From CAYYVJ01 sp964475115 (GTDB lineage: Bacteria > Bacillota > Clostridia > Lachnospirales > Lachnospiraceae): a stretch of DNA of 59,055 bases. Position numbers and translations under genes: made by a program. Shown in pieces: positions 51,061-58,802 of the stretch. Under the pieces are notes generated by a model. That model was given only the letters and a program-made list of their open reading frames with translations, did not search any database and was not told where the DNA came from. Positions within the stretch are counted from its first letter, which is position 1. Every line of letters starts with the position of its first letter. The stretch covers positions 1-59,055 of the forward strand of contig CAYYVJ010000003.1 in NCBI GenBank assembly GCA_964475115.1. Reading direction: 5' to 3'.

Positions 51061-52302
51061 ATGAGTGAAAAAATAAAAAACAAGAAATGGTTTCTGTTTT
51101 CTTTGCTGGGTATTTTACTAATAATAGGAGTAATAAGTATCAATAAAAGGCAAAGCTTAATGGTGAGCAATACTGAGACCACAAAAGAGTTAGAGACAAC
51201 TACAAAAGCATTAACACCATCTAAAGTAGTAGAAGTAAAAAGTAATAGAGTTAAAAAAATTGTAGGCTATTATGCTGCTTGGGCTAGTTATTCAGGGTAT
51301 TTACCTGATAAGCTTAATCCAAATAAAGTAACACATCTTAATTATGCATTTGCAAATATTAGTGATGATTTAAAAATTACTATGGGTTATCCAGATATTG
51401 ATCCGGGAAATTTCAAAAAATTGAGGCAATTAAAGCAAGAAAATGCTAGCCTAAAAACCTTAATATCAGTTGGTGGGTGGACTTGGTCAGGGAAATTCTC
51501 TGACCTAGCACTTACAGAGGAATCTAGAAATTCATTTGCAGATAGTTGTGTGGATTTTATTGTAGAGCATGGATTTGATGGGGTCGATATTGATTGGGAA
51601 TATCCAGTAAGTGGTGGTTTGTCTACAAATAGTAAAAGGCCAGAAGATAGACAGAACTTTACGTTGCTGCTAAAGGTACTTAGAGAAAAACTAGATGCAA
51701 GAAGTGCAATTGATCAAAGGCAATACCTTCTTACCATTGCAGGTGCTGCAGGAAGTAGTTTCACAAGCAATACGGAAATAAGTTCTTATCATCAATATTT
51801 AGACTACGCCAATATTATGACCTATGATATTCATGGTACGTGGGATAAGTATACAGATTTTAACGCCCCATTATATCAAAATGGAGATCATTCTCAACAA
51901 TATAAATGGAGTGTAGATGCAGGAGTTGAAGAATGGATAGCAAAGGGTTTTCCGAAAGAGAAGATAGTACTTGGAATTCCGTTTTTTGGACATATTTACA
52001 ATCAAGTATCCAATGTGAATCGCGGTCTTTATCAAACCTATTCAGATGGTAGAAGTATTACATATGGAGAGATAGAGTCCAAATATTTAAATAAGTCAGA
52101 GTTTACCAGATATTATCATGGAGAATCTTACGTTCCTTGGTTATTTGATGGTAGTACCTTTATTAGTTATGAAGATGAAGGTTCTATTGAAATAAAGAGC
52201 CAATATGTAAATACAAAGGGATTAGGTGGTGCTTTTGTGTGGGAGCTAAGCCAAGATCCGAATCAAGTTTTATTGGATGTCATAAATAGAATAGTGCCTT
52301 AA
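51061..52302 (+). CDS. GH18 glycosidase (chitinase-like), membrane-anchored
   Basis: 413 residues: N-terminal signal anchor (about 10-27), a Thr/Lys linker (28-65), then a GH18 barrel with SVGGWTWSGKFS near 136 and the catalytic DGVDIDWEYP (acid Glu180), MTYDIHGTWD, and a C-terminal GGAFVWELSQD. Family members hydrolyse chitin or related N-acetylglucosamine polymers through a substrate-assisted mechanism; some cleave peptidoglycan or glycoproteins. No chitin-binding module is present. Start ATG 51061 follows AAGGAG. Single gene with its own promoter and terminator. Confidence 0.92.
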   Translation: MSEKIKNKKWFLFSLLGILLIIGVISINKRQSLMVSNTETTKELETTTKALTPSKVVEVKSNRVKKIVGYYAAWASYSGYLPDKLNPNKVTHLNYAFANISDDLKITMGYPDIDPGNFKKLRQLKQENASLKTLISVGGWTWSGKFSDLALTEESRNSFADSCVDFIVEHGFDGVDIDWEYPVSGGLSTNSKRPEDRQNFTLLLKVLREKLDARSAIDQRQYLLTIAGAAGSSFTSNTEISSYHQYLDYANIMTYDIHGTWDKYTDFNAPLYQNGDHSQQYKWSVDAGVEEWIAKGFPKEKIVLGIPFFGHIYNQVSNVNRGLYQTYSDGRSITYGEIESKYLNKSEFTRYYHGESYVPWLFDGSTFISYEDEGSIEIKSQYVNTKGLGGAFVWELSQDPNQVLLDVINRIVP

Positions 52303-52303
52303 A

Positions 52304-52350
52304 ATGATACTTAAAAAGGTGGTCCTTAGGACCACCTTTTTAAGTATCAT
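52304..52350 (+). terminator. Long perfect hairpin after the GH18 gene
   Basis: 22-bp perfect inverted repeat (52304-52325 and 52329-52350), 3-nt loop, with an internal A-run/T-run; acts as terminator and may serve the converging uracil permease gene. Confidence 0.85.
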
Positions 52351-52394
52351 GGAAGAAGCTTTGCTTCTTGCATGTAGGAAAGTGTTTAATGTAT

Positions 52395-53765
52395 TTAAGC
52401 TTCTACTACTTCTTTTTCACCAATAGATAGTAGTAAGTTTAGTGCAATACCTACTACAGCGGCAGAAGCGATAGCAGGGAATTCATAACCAAACATAGGA
52501 ATCATTCCGCTTTCAAAACCAAAACTTCCACCTAGACCGATAATAAGGATAACGGCGATAACGGCTAAGTTCTTTGATTTAAACATATCTACTTTACGAT
52601 CCATCATGATAGTAATACCTTGAGCTGCAATAACACCGAATAAATAGATGGAAAGGCCACCGATAACAGCAGTAGGTATAGAGTAGATGACATTGATAAG
52701 TGGAGTGAAGCAAGAGATAACCATAGTAATGACAGCAGCTAAAATTAGTACTGGTACAGAAAATACCTTTGATAAGGCCATAGCACTAATATTTTCACCA
52801 TAGTTGGTACCAGCTGGTCCACCAATCATTCCTGAAACGATATCCCCGATACCATCACCGATTAAGTTAAGGCCAAGTTTGCTTTCGATGTCATATTTTT
52901 TCTTTGATCCCTTTTTCTTTGCTAAATCATTTACATAGATATCCAATTGATAAATATGAGCAGTTGATTCAGGTATGGTAGCGATAGCGATTGGCATGAT
53001 TGCAGCTATAGCAGCCATGGAAGGTTTAGGGAAAGTGAAAATAGGAAGAGTGATAATGCTGGCAGTTTCAATCGTATCAAAGGAAACGAAAGGAATTCCA
53101 GTAATCATTCCAATTACAACAGCAGTCGCATAACCTGTCAAAAGGCCAAAAAGAATAGGCAACTGACTAAGCTTACCCTTTAAGTATACAGAATATATAA
53201 TTGTAGAGAAAAGGGTTACTAATGCAATGATCCATGCCATATTTCCTGCAAAATCTATTTGACTAGAGCTTACAGATGCTGGAAATGAAGAAGCATTTGT
53301 CATGGCATTTGATGCAAGAGATAATCCGATAATAATAGCAATACTTCCTGTTACGGTTGGTGGAAGAACTTTGTCAATTGTCTTTTTCCCAGAACGTTGA
53401 ATAATAAAACCTGCAAGGATAGAAACAAATCCTGACATTACAATACCAAATTGTGCAATTGAAATTTTATCATTAAGGGAAAAGGATTGAAATGCTTCTG
53501 CACTCATAATAGAAGCGATAGCAGCTATGTATGAGAAGCTTGAGCCGTAATATAATGGAATTTTTCTTCCAGTTACAAGAATGAAACAGAGAGTTGCAAG
53601 ACCACTTGCAAAGATTGTTGTAGAAACATGAAAACCTGTAATTAATGCAACTAATACAGTTGCGGGAAACATAACCACGATTTGCTGTAAAGCGAATAAG
53701 ATCAAACTTACAACGGGTGGTCGCTCATCAGGCAAATAGCCGACTACTTGATTTTTTGATGACAT
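52395..53765 (-). CDS. uraA: Uracil/xanthine permease (NCS2 family)
   Basis: 456 residues, about 14 membrane segments. NCS2 motifs: YYGSSFSYIAAIASI, PPTVTGSIAIIIGLSLA, IATIPESTAHIYQLD and GGPAGTNYGENISAMALSKVFSV. The TNYGENI wording is typical of the uracil (UraA/PyrP) branch, but xanthine specificity cannot be excluded by eye. Start ATG follows AGGAGG. Single gene; no pyr attenuator was seen upstream (53766-53862). Confidence 0.88.
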   Translation of the reverse strand: MSSKNQVVGYLPDERPPVVSLILFALQQIVVMFPATVLVALITGFHVSTTIFASGLATLCFILVTGRKIPLYYGSSFSYIAAIASIMSAEAFQSFSLNDKISIAQFGIVMSGFVSILAGFIIQRSGKKTIDKVLPPTVTGSIAIIIGLSLASNAMTNASSFPASVSSSQIDFAGNMAWIIALVTLFSTIIYSVYLKGKLSQLPILFGLLTGYATAVVIGMITGIPFVSFDTIETASIITLPIFTFPKPSMAAIAAIMPIAIATIPESTAHIYQLDIYVNDLAKKKGSKKKYDIESKLGLNLIGDGIGDIVSGMIGGPAGTNYGENISAMALSKVFSVPVLILAAVITMVISCFTPLINVIYSIPTAVIGGLSIYLFGVIAAQGITIMMDRKVDMFKSKNLAVIAVILIIGLGGSFGFESGMIPMFGYEFPAIASAAVVGIALNLLLSIGEKEVVEA

Positions 53766-53862
53766 GATAATTACCTCCTGAATTTTCTCTATTTAATCAT
53801 AGAATAGGAAATTTGTAAAGAGGAAAATTTTTATTATTTTTAAAAAGTAAAATTTCTTAACA

Positions 53863-53900
53863 AAAAAGAGATGACCATCCCTCGATGGTCATCTCTTTTT
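53863..53900 (-). terminator. Terminator of the MFS gene
   Basis: AAAAAGAGATGACCATC (53863-53879) pairs with GATGGTCATCTCTTTTT (53884-53900), 4-nt loop. On the minus strand a T-run follows, ending the MFS transcript just after its stop. Confidence 0.9.
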
Positions 53901-55100
53901 CTATAATTCATTTGCATTTCTATAGATATAAGCATTATACATAATAAATAAAAGTGTAATAACTACAGCTACGATAATAACACTCATACCTCCTATGATT
54001 CCTACAACTTCAGCGACTGCTCCAATGATAGCTGGCATTAGGATTGAGCCTAAACCGGCAAAGGTTAATAGGAAGCTTAGAGCAAGAGGATATTGCTTTA
54101 CAATACCACCAATACTTGCAATTGTGGTTGGATATAAACCAGCCATACAAAATCCTACACCTACGATTCCTATGGCAACAGGTGTAAGCGTTCTACCTGA
54201 TAACAATAGAATAAAGAAGGCTAAATATCCTAAGGAACTAACTAAAAGCAATTTGGATTTTTTGATTTTACTGGAGAGATAAGCACTTGTTAATCTTCCA
54301 ACTAAAATAACAATCCACAATAGACTGGCCATACTTTGGGCAAAAGTACCACTTAAAATCCCAGACTCTTTTAGGTAAGTTACTAACCAACCATTAATAG
54401 CTTGCTCTGCACAAAGATAAGAAAATAAGATACCGCAGGCAACAAGGTAGTATTTGTTTTTTAAGAATCCCCAATCACTTTTCACTTTACCTTCTCTTTT
54501 GACTGGGTTAGGGTTTGGAATTTTCATGGTGCTATATACTATTATTTCTATTAAACACATGAATGCTAAAACAAGTGCTGCATAAATCCATCCGTTTGGA
54601 TTGTTTCTTGTGAAAAATAGAGCGATAAAAGGTGAAATAAAAGCTCCAATAGCAAAAACACTGTGAAGTAAGTTTAAAGCCCAAGCTTGACCGGTTGCAA
54701 TATCGTTAATAACAGTGTTGTTAAAGTTACTTACAGCACCTCGATTAAGGCCGGTAAATAAAAATGCAATTAATAAAACAATAGGATTGCCAGATGAAAT
54801 CATAAGAAGAAAAGCAATGACACCAAAGCTACAAAATAGAATAATGCTTTTTTTCTTCCCTAAATATACAGGCAAGACTCCTCCTAAAAAGCTAGAGATT
54901 AAGTTTCCTATAGAGTGCATTGATATTAGTAAACCTGTTAATTGATAATTTAAATTATAAGTATCCTTCATAAAAGGTAAAATGGCTCCTAAAATAAGTG
55001 CTAAGCCTCCGTTTACAAAAAAAGTATAAAAACAACCAAGAAATAAAGCTTTTTCACTACTAGATAGGCCGTTTCCCTTTACTTGTGACTGTGTATCCAA
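53901..55100 (-). CDS. MFS transporter (TTG start)
   Basis: 399 residues, twelve spans, with GGVLPVYLGKKKSIILFC after span 2 (the MFS loop) and NRGAVSNFNNTVINDIATGQAWALNLLHSVFAIGAF in the N-terminal half, reminiscent of sugar-type FucP-like transporters. Substrate unknown. Start is TTG 55098-55100, 7 nt after AAAGGAGG; an upstream ATG-led frame would add a hydrophobic stretch without a ribosome site. Confidence 0.85.
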   Translation of the reverse strand: MDTQSQVKGNGLSSSEKALFLGCFYTFFVNGGLALILGAILPFMKDTYNLNYQLTGLLISMHSIGNLISSFLGGVLPVYLGKKKSIILFCSFGVIAFLLMISSGNPIVLLIAFLFTGLNRGAVSNFNNTVINDIATGQAWALNLLHSVFAIGAFISPFIALFFTRNNPNGWIYAALVLAFMCLIEIIVYSTMKIPNPNPVKREGKVKSDWGFLKNKYYLVACGILFSYLCAEQAINGWLVTYLKESGILSGTFAQSMASLLWIVILVGRLTSAYLSSKIKKSKLLLVSSLGYLAFFILLLSGRTLTPVAIGIVGVGFCMAGLYPTTIASIGGIVKQYPLALSFLLTFAGLGSILMPAIIGAVAEVVGIIGGMSVIIVAVVITLLFIMYNAYIYRNANEL

Positions 55101-55134
55101 TGTTTTTCCTCCTTTAATAACTATCATAAGAGAT

Positions 55135-55163
55135 AGAGTACCATTTTGCATGAGGTTTGTCAA
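55135..55163 (-). promoter_or_regulatory. Promoter of the MFS gene
   Basis: On the minus strand: TTGACA (55158-55163), 17-bp spacer, TACTCT (55135-55140, weak). Back-to-back with the amino-acid ABC promoter, -35 boxes 17 bp apart. Confidence 0.45.
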
Positions 55164-55180
55164 AATGAATAAATAAGTTA

Positions 55181-55209
55181 TTGACAAAGTCATATATTAA
55201 TTATATAAT
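55181..55209 (+). promoter_or_regulatory. Consensus promoter of the amino-acid ABC operon
   Basis: TTGACA (55181-55186), 17-bp spacer, TATAAT (55204-55209); both boxes perfect. Confidence 0.88.
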
Positions 55210-55271
55210 CCATTCAGTAACCCTGTATTTCATATTGGAATACTATGAAATGAAAAAGGAAGGCAATAAAT

Positions 55272-55931
55272 ATGAGTTGGTCATTTATAGAAAAGGTAAT
55301 TCCTCTTTACGCTGAAGCAGCGAAAGTCACATTGATTATAAGCTTCTGGGGAATACTATCAGCAAGCATTTTAGGATTAATTTGCTGTTTTATACAATAT
55401 TATAAAGTGACAGGAGTAGTAGGAATTGTAAAGGTGTATATAGAGTTATCACGTAATACTCCTTTGTTAATTCAGGTGTTTTTCTTATATTTTGGATTGC
55501 CACAGATAGGTATTAAGTTAAGTGGTACAGTTTGTGCTATTATAGGCCTTTGTTTTCTGGGGGGAAGCTATATGGCAGAATCCTTTCGTAGTGGACTTGA
55601 ATCCGTGACGAAAAATCAAGTAGAAGTTGGGCTTAGCATAGGATTAAGTGAGAAACAGATTATGCAAAATGTTATATTGCCCCAAGCGGTTTCAGTTTCT
55701 ATGCCTAGCCTAAGTGCAAATATTATTTTCTTGTTGAAAGAAACTTCTATCTTAAGTGCAATAGCAATACCAGAGCTACTCTATGTAACCAAAAGCATAA
55801 TTGGTTTATATTATAAAACAAATGAAGCACTTTTACTATTAACAGTAACCTATTTGATTTTAATTCTACCTTTATCCATTATTTTAAGAATAATTGAAAG
55901 GAGGTTACGCCATGCAGAGTACGGGAATTAG
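55272..55931 (+). CDS. Polar amino-acid ABC transporter permease 1
   Basis: 219 residues, HisM/GlnP family. N-terminal IEKVIPLYAEAAKVTLIISFWGILSA and ELSRNTPLLIQVFFLYFGLPQIG are characteristic, with the EAA loop EVGLSIGLSEKQIMQNVILPQAV. Three to five spans. Substrate (glutamine, cystine, histidine or similar) cannot be read. Overlaps the second permease by 20 nt. Confidence 0.92.
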   Translation: MSWSFIEKVIPLYAEAAKVTLIISFWGILSASILGLICCFIQYYKVTGVVGIVKVYIELSRNTPLLIQVFFLYFGLPQIGIKLSGTVCAIIGLCFLGGSYMAESFRSGLESVTKNQVEVGLSIGLSEKQIMQNVILPQAVSVSMPSLSANIIFLLKETSILSAIAIPELLYVTKSIIGLYYKTNEALLLLTVTYLILILPLSIILRIIERRLRHAEYGN

Positions 55932-56568
55932 GGTTATTTTTGAAAGTTATAAATTGCTATTAGATGGACTAGGAAATACTCTTATGATTGCAATTGTATC
56001 CTTGTTTATTTCATTTTTTAGTGGATTTATATTTGGAATTTTTAGAATGTCAAAGAATAGAATCATTAAATGTTTAACAGATATATATTTAGAAGCGTTT
56101 CGCATTATTCCTTTGATGGTATGGTTGTTTTCTTTCTTCTTCTTCATTCCGAGAATACTTAATATTAATATATCGGGGGAATTTGCCTCTATCCTTGTCT
56201 TTACCATGTGGGGAACAGCTGAAATGGGAGATATCGTAAGAGGAGCTTTAGAATCTCTTCCTAAGACACAATTGGAATCTGGACTTTCTGTAGGATTAAG
56301 TAAAATACAACTTTTTATATATATACAGTTTCCACAAGCCATTAGACGAATTATTCCAGGTGCAATCAGTCTAGCTACTAGAATGATAAAAACCACTTCT
56401 TTGGTAGTTCTAATCGGCGTAGTAGATGTAATACAAAGGGGACAACAAATTATTGAAAGAACAAAAGAATCCTTTTGGATTTATTCCTTCTTGTTTATAT
56501 TGTTTTTCATAATATGTTATCCGTTGTCACTGCTATCAAAGAAGTTAGAAACAAAATGGGAAAGTTGA
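55912..56568 (+). CDS. Polar amino-acid ABC transporter permease 2
   Basis: 218 residues, same family as the gene before it: YKLLLDGLGNTLMIAIVSLFISFFSG, EAFRIIPLMVWLFSFFFFIPRI, EAA loop ESGLSVGLSKIQLFIYIQFPQAI. The pair forms a heterodimeric pore. Start is ATG 55912 after AAAGGAGGT; an earlier ATG at 55894 lies inside that site. Confidence 0.92.
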   Translation: MQSTGIRVIFESYKLLLDGLGNTLMIAIVSLFISFFSGFIFGIFRMSKNRIIKCLTDIYLEAFRIIPLMVWLFSFFFFIPRILNINISGEFASILVFTMWGTAEMGDIVRGALESLPKTQLESGLSVGLSKIQLFIYIQFPQAIRRIIPGAISLATRMIKTTSLVVLIGVVDVIQRGQQIIERTKESFWIYSFLFILFFIICYPLSLLSKKLETKWES

Positions 56569-56579
56569 AGGTATCATAT

Positions 56580-56698
56580 ATGGAAGAACAAGAAGTAATA
56601 TTACAAATAAATGATTTGCATAAAAACTTTGGTGATCGAGAAGTTCTAAATGGCATTGACCTCTCTCTACATAAGGGGGAAGTAGTGGTGGTATTAGG
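56580..56698 (+). CDS. Amino-acid ABC transporter ATPase, N-terminal fragment (cut by N gap)
   Basis: About 39 residues before the gap: EVILQINDLHKNFGDREVLNGIDLSLHKGEVVVVLG, the first strands of an ABC ATPase up to the glycine that opens Walker A. The rest is missing in the assembly. ATG 56580 follows GAAGGT at 9 nt; an ATG at 56556 inside the permease gene is the alternative. Confidence 0.85.
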
Positions 56699-56798
56699 NN
56701 NNNNNNNNNNNNNNNNNNNNNNNNNNNNNNNNNNNNNNNNNNNNNNNNNNNNNNNNNNNNNNNNNNNNNNNNNNNNNNNNNNNNNNNNNNNNNNNNNN
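56699..56798. other. Assembly gap, exactly 100 N
   Basis: A placeholder of 100 N. The flanking fragments belong to two different genes, the ATPase (about 630 bp expected downstream of the break) and the binding protein (about 350-450 bp expected upstream), so the true missing length is probably near 1 kb rather than 100 bp. Confidence 0.97.
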
Positions 56799-57215
56799 GA
56801 AATTAAATCTATTGAAGACCTAGATGGTAAAACTCTAATTGTAAATAAGGGAACGACTGCTGAATTATATTTTACAGAAAAGTATCCAAATGTTAAATTG
56901 ATATCCTATGAAGAGAATACAGAAACTTTCCAGGCGTTAAAAGATGGAAGAGGCGATGCATTAGCTCATGATAATACCCTATTATTTGCGTGGGTATTTG
57001 AAAATGAAGGGTTTACTATCGTTGATGGAAACGTAGGAAGTCAAGATACAATTGCCCCAGCTGTAAACAAAGACGACTCTGATTTGTTGGATTGGTTAAA
57101 CAATGAAATTAAGACATTAACAGCTGATGGTTTTTTTGAAAAAGCATATGATGCTGAATTAAAAGATCATTTTAGTGCAGATACAAAAAAAGAAGATGTA
57201 ATTTATACAAAATAA
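56799..57215 (+). CDS. Polar amino-acid ABC transporter binding protein, C-terminal fragment
   Basis: 138 residues of a family 3 solute-binding protein: IKSIEDLDGKTLIVNKGTTAELYF, GDALAHDNTLLFAWV, and a C-terminal NEIKTLTADGFFEKAYDAELKDHF. The N-terminal half with the lipoprotein signal is lost in the gap. The gene follows permeases and ATPase, an order common for glutamine/cystine transporters. The reading frame happens to be continuous with the ATPase fragment across the N run; this is an artefact. Confidence 0.88.
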   Translation, partial: EIKSIEDLDGKTLIVNKGTTAELYFTEKYPNVKLISYEENTETFQALKDGRGDALAHDNTLLFAWVFENEGFTIVDGNVGSQDTIAPAVNKDDSDLLDWLNNEIKTLTADGFFEKAYDAELKDHFSADTKKEDVIYTK

Positions 57216-57260
57216 TGTTATTATAAGAAGCAAGAGGGTAGTGTAATTAATTATCTCCTG

Positions 57261-57268
57261 CATACAAA
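57261..57268 (+). promoter_or_regulatory. Possible sigma-E -10 element upstream of spoIIID
   Basis: CATACAAA matches the -10 of mother-cell sigma-E promoters, which drive spoIIID in Bacillus. A matching -35 (ATATT-like) is not clear upstream, so this is tentative. It is 70 bp before the spoIIID ATG. Confidence 0.35.
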
Positions 57269-57329
57269 TTCTATGCTTTGCATAGAATGTAGAAACAAGT
57301 ATTGCAGGGGGATTCCGATTTTATCGGAA
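57268..57329 (+). repeat. Two tandem hairpins in the spoIIID leader
   Basis: Hairpin 1: ATTCTATGC (57268-57276), TTT loop, GCATAGAAT (57280-57288). Hairpin 2: TTCCGAT (57313-57319), TTT loop, ATCGGAA (57323-57329). The 3' arm of hairpin 2 covers the GGAA that is the only plausible ribosome site for spoIIID. No T-run follows either. Confidence 0.7.
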
Positions 57330-57338
57330 AAGACTTAT

Positions 57339-57605
57339 ATGAAAGGATACATTGAAGAAAGAGCCGTTGATATAGCAAATTATATCATTGAAAACAATGC
57401 GACTGTACGCCAAACAGCAAAAGAGTTTGGGATTTCAAAAAGCACAGTGCATAAAGATGTTACGGACAGATTGCTTCAGATCAATCCATCTCTGGCAAAG
57501 CAGACACGGAAAATATTAGATCTGAACAAATCAGAACGTCATATAAGAGGTGGGTTAGCAACGAAAGAAAAGTATCTTTCCAAAAAACCAACAAGTCATT
57601 GGTAG
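57339..57605 (+). CDS. spoIIID: Sporulation transcription regulator SpoIIID
   Basis: 88 residues, DNA-binding helix-turn-helix (ATVRQTAKEFGISKSTVHKDVTDRL) with C-terminal LDLNKSERHIRGGLATKEKY, the expected SpoIIID length and sequence. In Bacillus it adjusts the sigma-E regulon in the mother cell during sporulation. The start ATG 57339 gives MKGYIEERAVDIANYII; its ribosome site is weak and lies in a hairpin. Supports an endospore former. A CmpB-family gene and mreB/mbl follow; in Bacillus mbl is also next to spoIIID. Confidence 0.95.
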   Translation: MKGYIEERAVDIANYIIENNATVRQTAKEFGISKSTVHKDVTDRLLQINPSLAKQTRKILDLNKSERHIRGGLATKEKYLSKKPTSHW

Positions 57606-57627
57606 AGGAAAAAAAGGGTGAAAAAGA

Positions 57628-58407
57628 ATGTACTCATACACATTAATACAATGGATATTGTTTTTCTTTATATACAGTTTAATTGGCTGGTGTTTTGAAT
57701 CAACTTATGTTTCGATAAGGCAGAAAAAGTTTGTCAATCGTGGCTTTTTAAGGCTTCCGATGTTGCCGATTTATGGAACTGGGGCAATTTTAATTCTCCT
57801 TATTACCTTGCCATATAAAAATATCATATGGAAGGTGTATATAGGAGGTATGCTTGGAGCCACCATATTAGAATACATAACTGGCCTACTTATGGAAAGT
57901 GTATTTAAGATTAAATATTGGGATTATAGTAATCAAAAATTACACTTTCAAGGAAGAATATGCGTAAGTTCATCGCTTTTTTGGGGTGTTCTTTCTGTCC
58001 TATTAACGGAGTACATTCATGAACCCATAGAGAGATTTGCTCTTATTTTAAGTCCAATGGTAGCAAGAAGTATTGTAGTTACTATTTTAGCTTTTATAAT
58101 GATAGATACAATAAGGTCTGTGCGTGAGGCACTTGATTTGAGTAAGGTATTAAATAGAATCTCCAGGGTTAAGGAAGAAATCGAATATTTGCGTCAGTTA
58201 CTTGATGGGTTTCTAGAAGACCATACTCCAACCAAAGAAACAATTGAAAATATAAGAAAGCGTATTAGTAGATTAACAAATGAAAAAGAAGGAGAAATAT
58301 CCAGACTGGCTAAAGTTCGTTCACGTCTAGTGAAAGTATATCCTTCTGCATATTCAAAGAAGTTTAATAATGCATTAAAAGAATTAAGAGAGAAAATAAA
58401 AAAATAA
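57628..58407 (+). CDS. CmpB-family (PF06541-type) membrane protein
   Basis: 259 residues. Four or five spans in the first 175 residues with FFIYSLIGWCFESTYVSIRQKKFVNRGFL and RLPMLPIYGTGAILI, the signature of the putative ABC-transporter/CmpB family; the last ~85 residues are a charged coiled coil (VKEEIEYLRQLLDGFLEDH onward). Function unknown. Ribosome site GGGTGAAAA is modest. A small stem at its end overlaps the stop codon. Confidence 0.85.
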   Translation: MYSYTLIQWILFFFIYSLIGWCFESTYVSIRQKKFVNRGFLRLPMLPIYGTGAILILLITLPYKNIIWKVYIGGMLGATILEYITGLLMESVFKIKYWDYSNQKLHFQGRICVSSSLFWGVLSVLLTEYIHEPIERFALILSPMVARSIVVTILAFIMIDTIRSVREALDLSKVLNRISRVKEEIEYLRQLLDGFLEDHTPTKETIENIRKRISRLTNEKEGEISRLAKVRSRLVKVYPSAYSKKFNNALKELREKIKK

Positions 58408-58432
58408 GAGGCTATCCTTGGATGGCCTCTTA
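58405..58432 (+). terminator. Hairpin at the end of the CmpB-family gene
   Basis: TAAGAGGCTATC (58405-58416) pairs with GATGGCCTCTTA (58421-58432), one G-T pair, 4-nt loop, starting at the stop codon. No T-run; weak terminator. Confidence 0.55.
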
Positions 58433-58443
58433 AAGTATATAAA

Positions 58444-58501
58444 AACGAATCCATGGATTCGTAATTGTTGGGGGGATATCTGGTGGCCGCAGCCACCAGA
58501 T
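58444..58501. repeat. 18-bp palindrome and 11-bp GC-rich hairpin in the gene-free gap
   Basis: ACGAATCCATGGATTCGT (58444-58461) is a perfect palindrome. TATCTGGTGGC (58476-58486), CGCA loop, GCCACCAGATA (58491-58501) follows. The 395-bp gap 58408-58802 also has a 7-bp stem ATACTAT/ATAGTAT (58527-58545), and beyond that only AT-rich DNA and the promoter at 58622. Confidence 0.65.
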
Positions 58502-58621
58502 AAGAGTTATGAAAATGTTAAGTTGTTATACTATGTTGAATAGTATGTTATTATAATAAAGTAGAAATGTGTCCGATTTTTGTACAAACTATGAAAAAAG
58601 GATTAAAAAACACTAAAGTAT

Positions 58622-58651
58622 TTGCAAAATCATATTGTACTATGCTAAAAT
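58622..58651 (+). promoter_or_regulatory. Promoter of the mreB/mbl gene (extended -10)
   Basis: TTGCAA (58622-58627), 18-bp spacer ending TGC, TAAAAT (58646-58651). A second TATAAT lies at 58716-58721 without a good -35. Confidence 0.55.
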
Positions 58652-58802
58652 CAATTCTGTAACAAATAAATGAAATATATGTTAGAAAGTTCTTTTAAAA
58701 TCTGGAAAAATTGTATATAATGAAATATGAATGAAAATTATAGACAAGCTTGTAAAGAAATAGATTAAATAGAGAAGTATAGATCCGGAAAGGGGAAAAC
58801 TA

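Noticed and set aside
56475..57215. One continuous protein from the permease 3' end through the N run into a binding protein
   Set aside because: Chimera across an assembly gap; the two ends belong to an ATPase and a binding protein.
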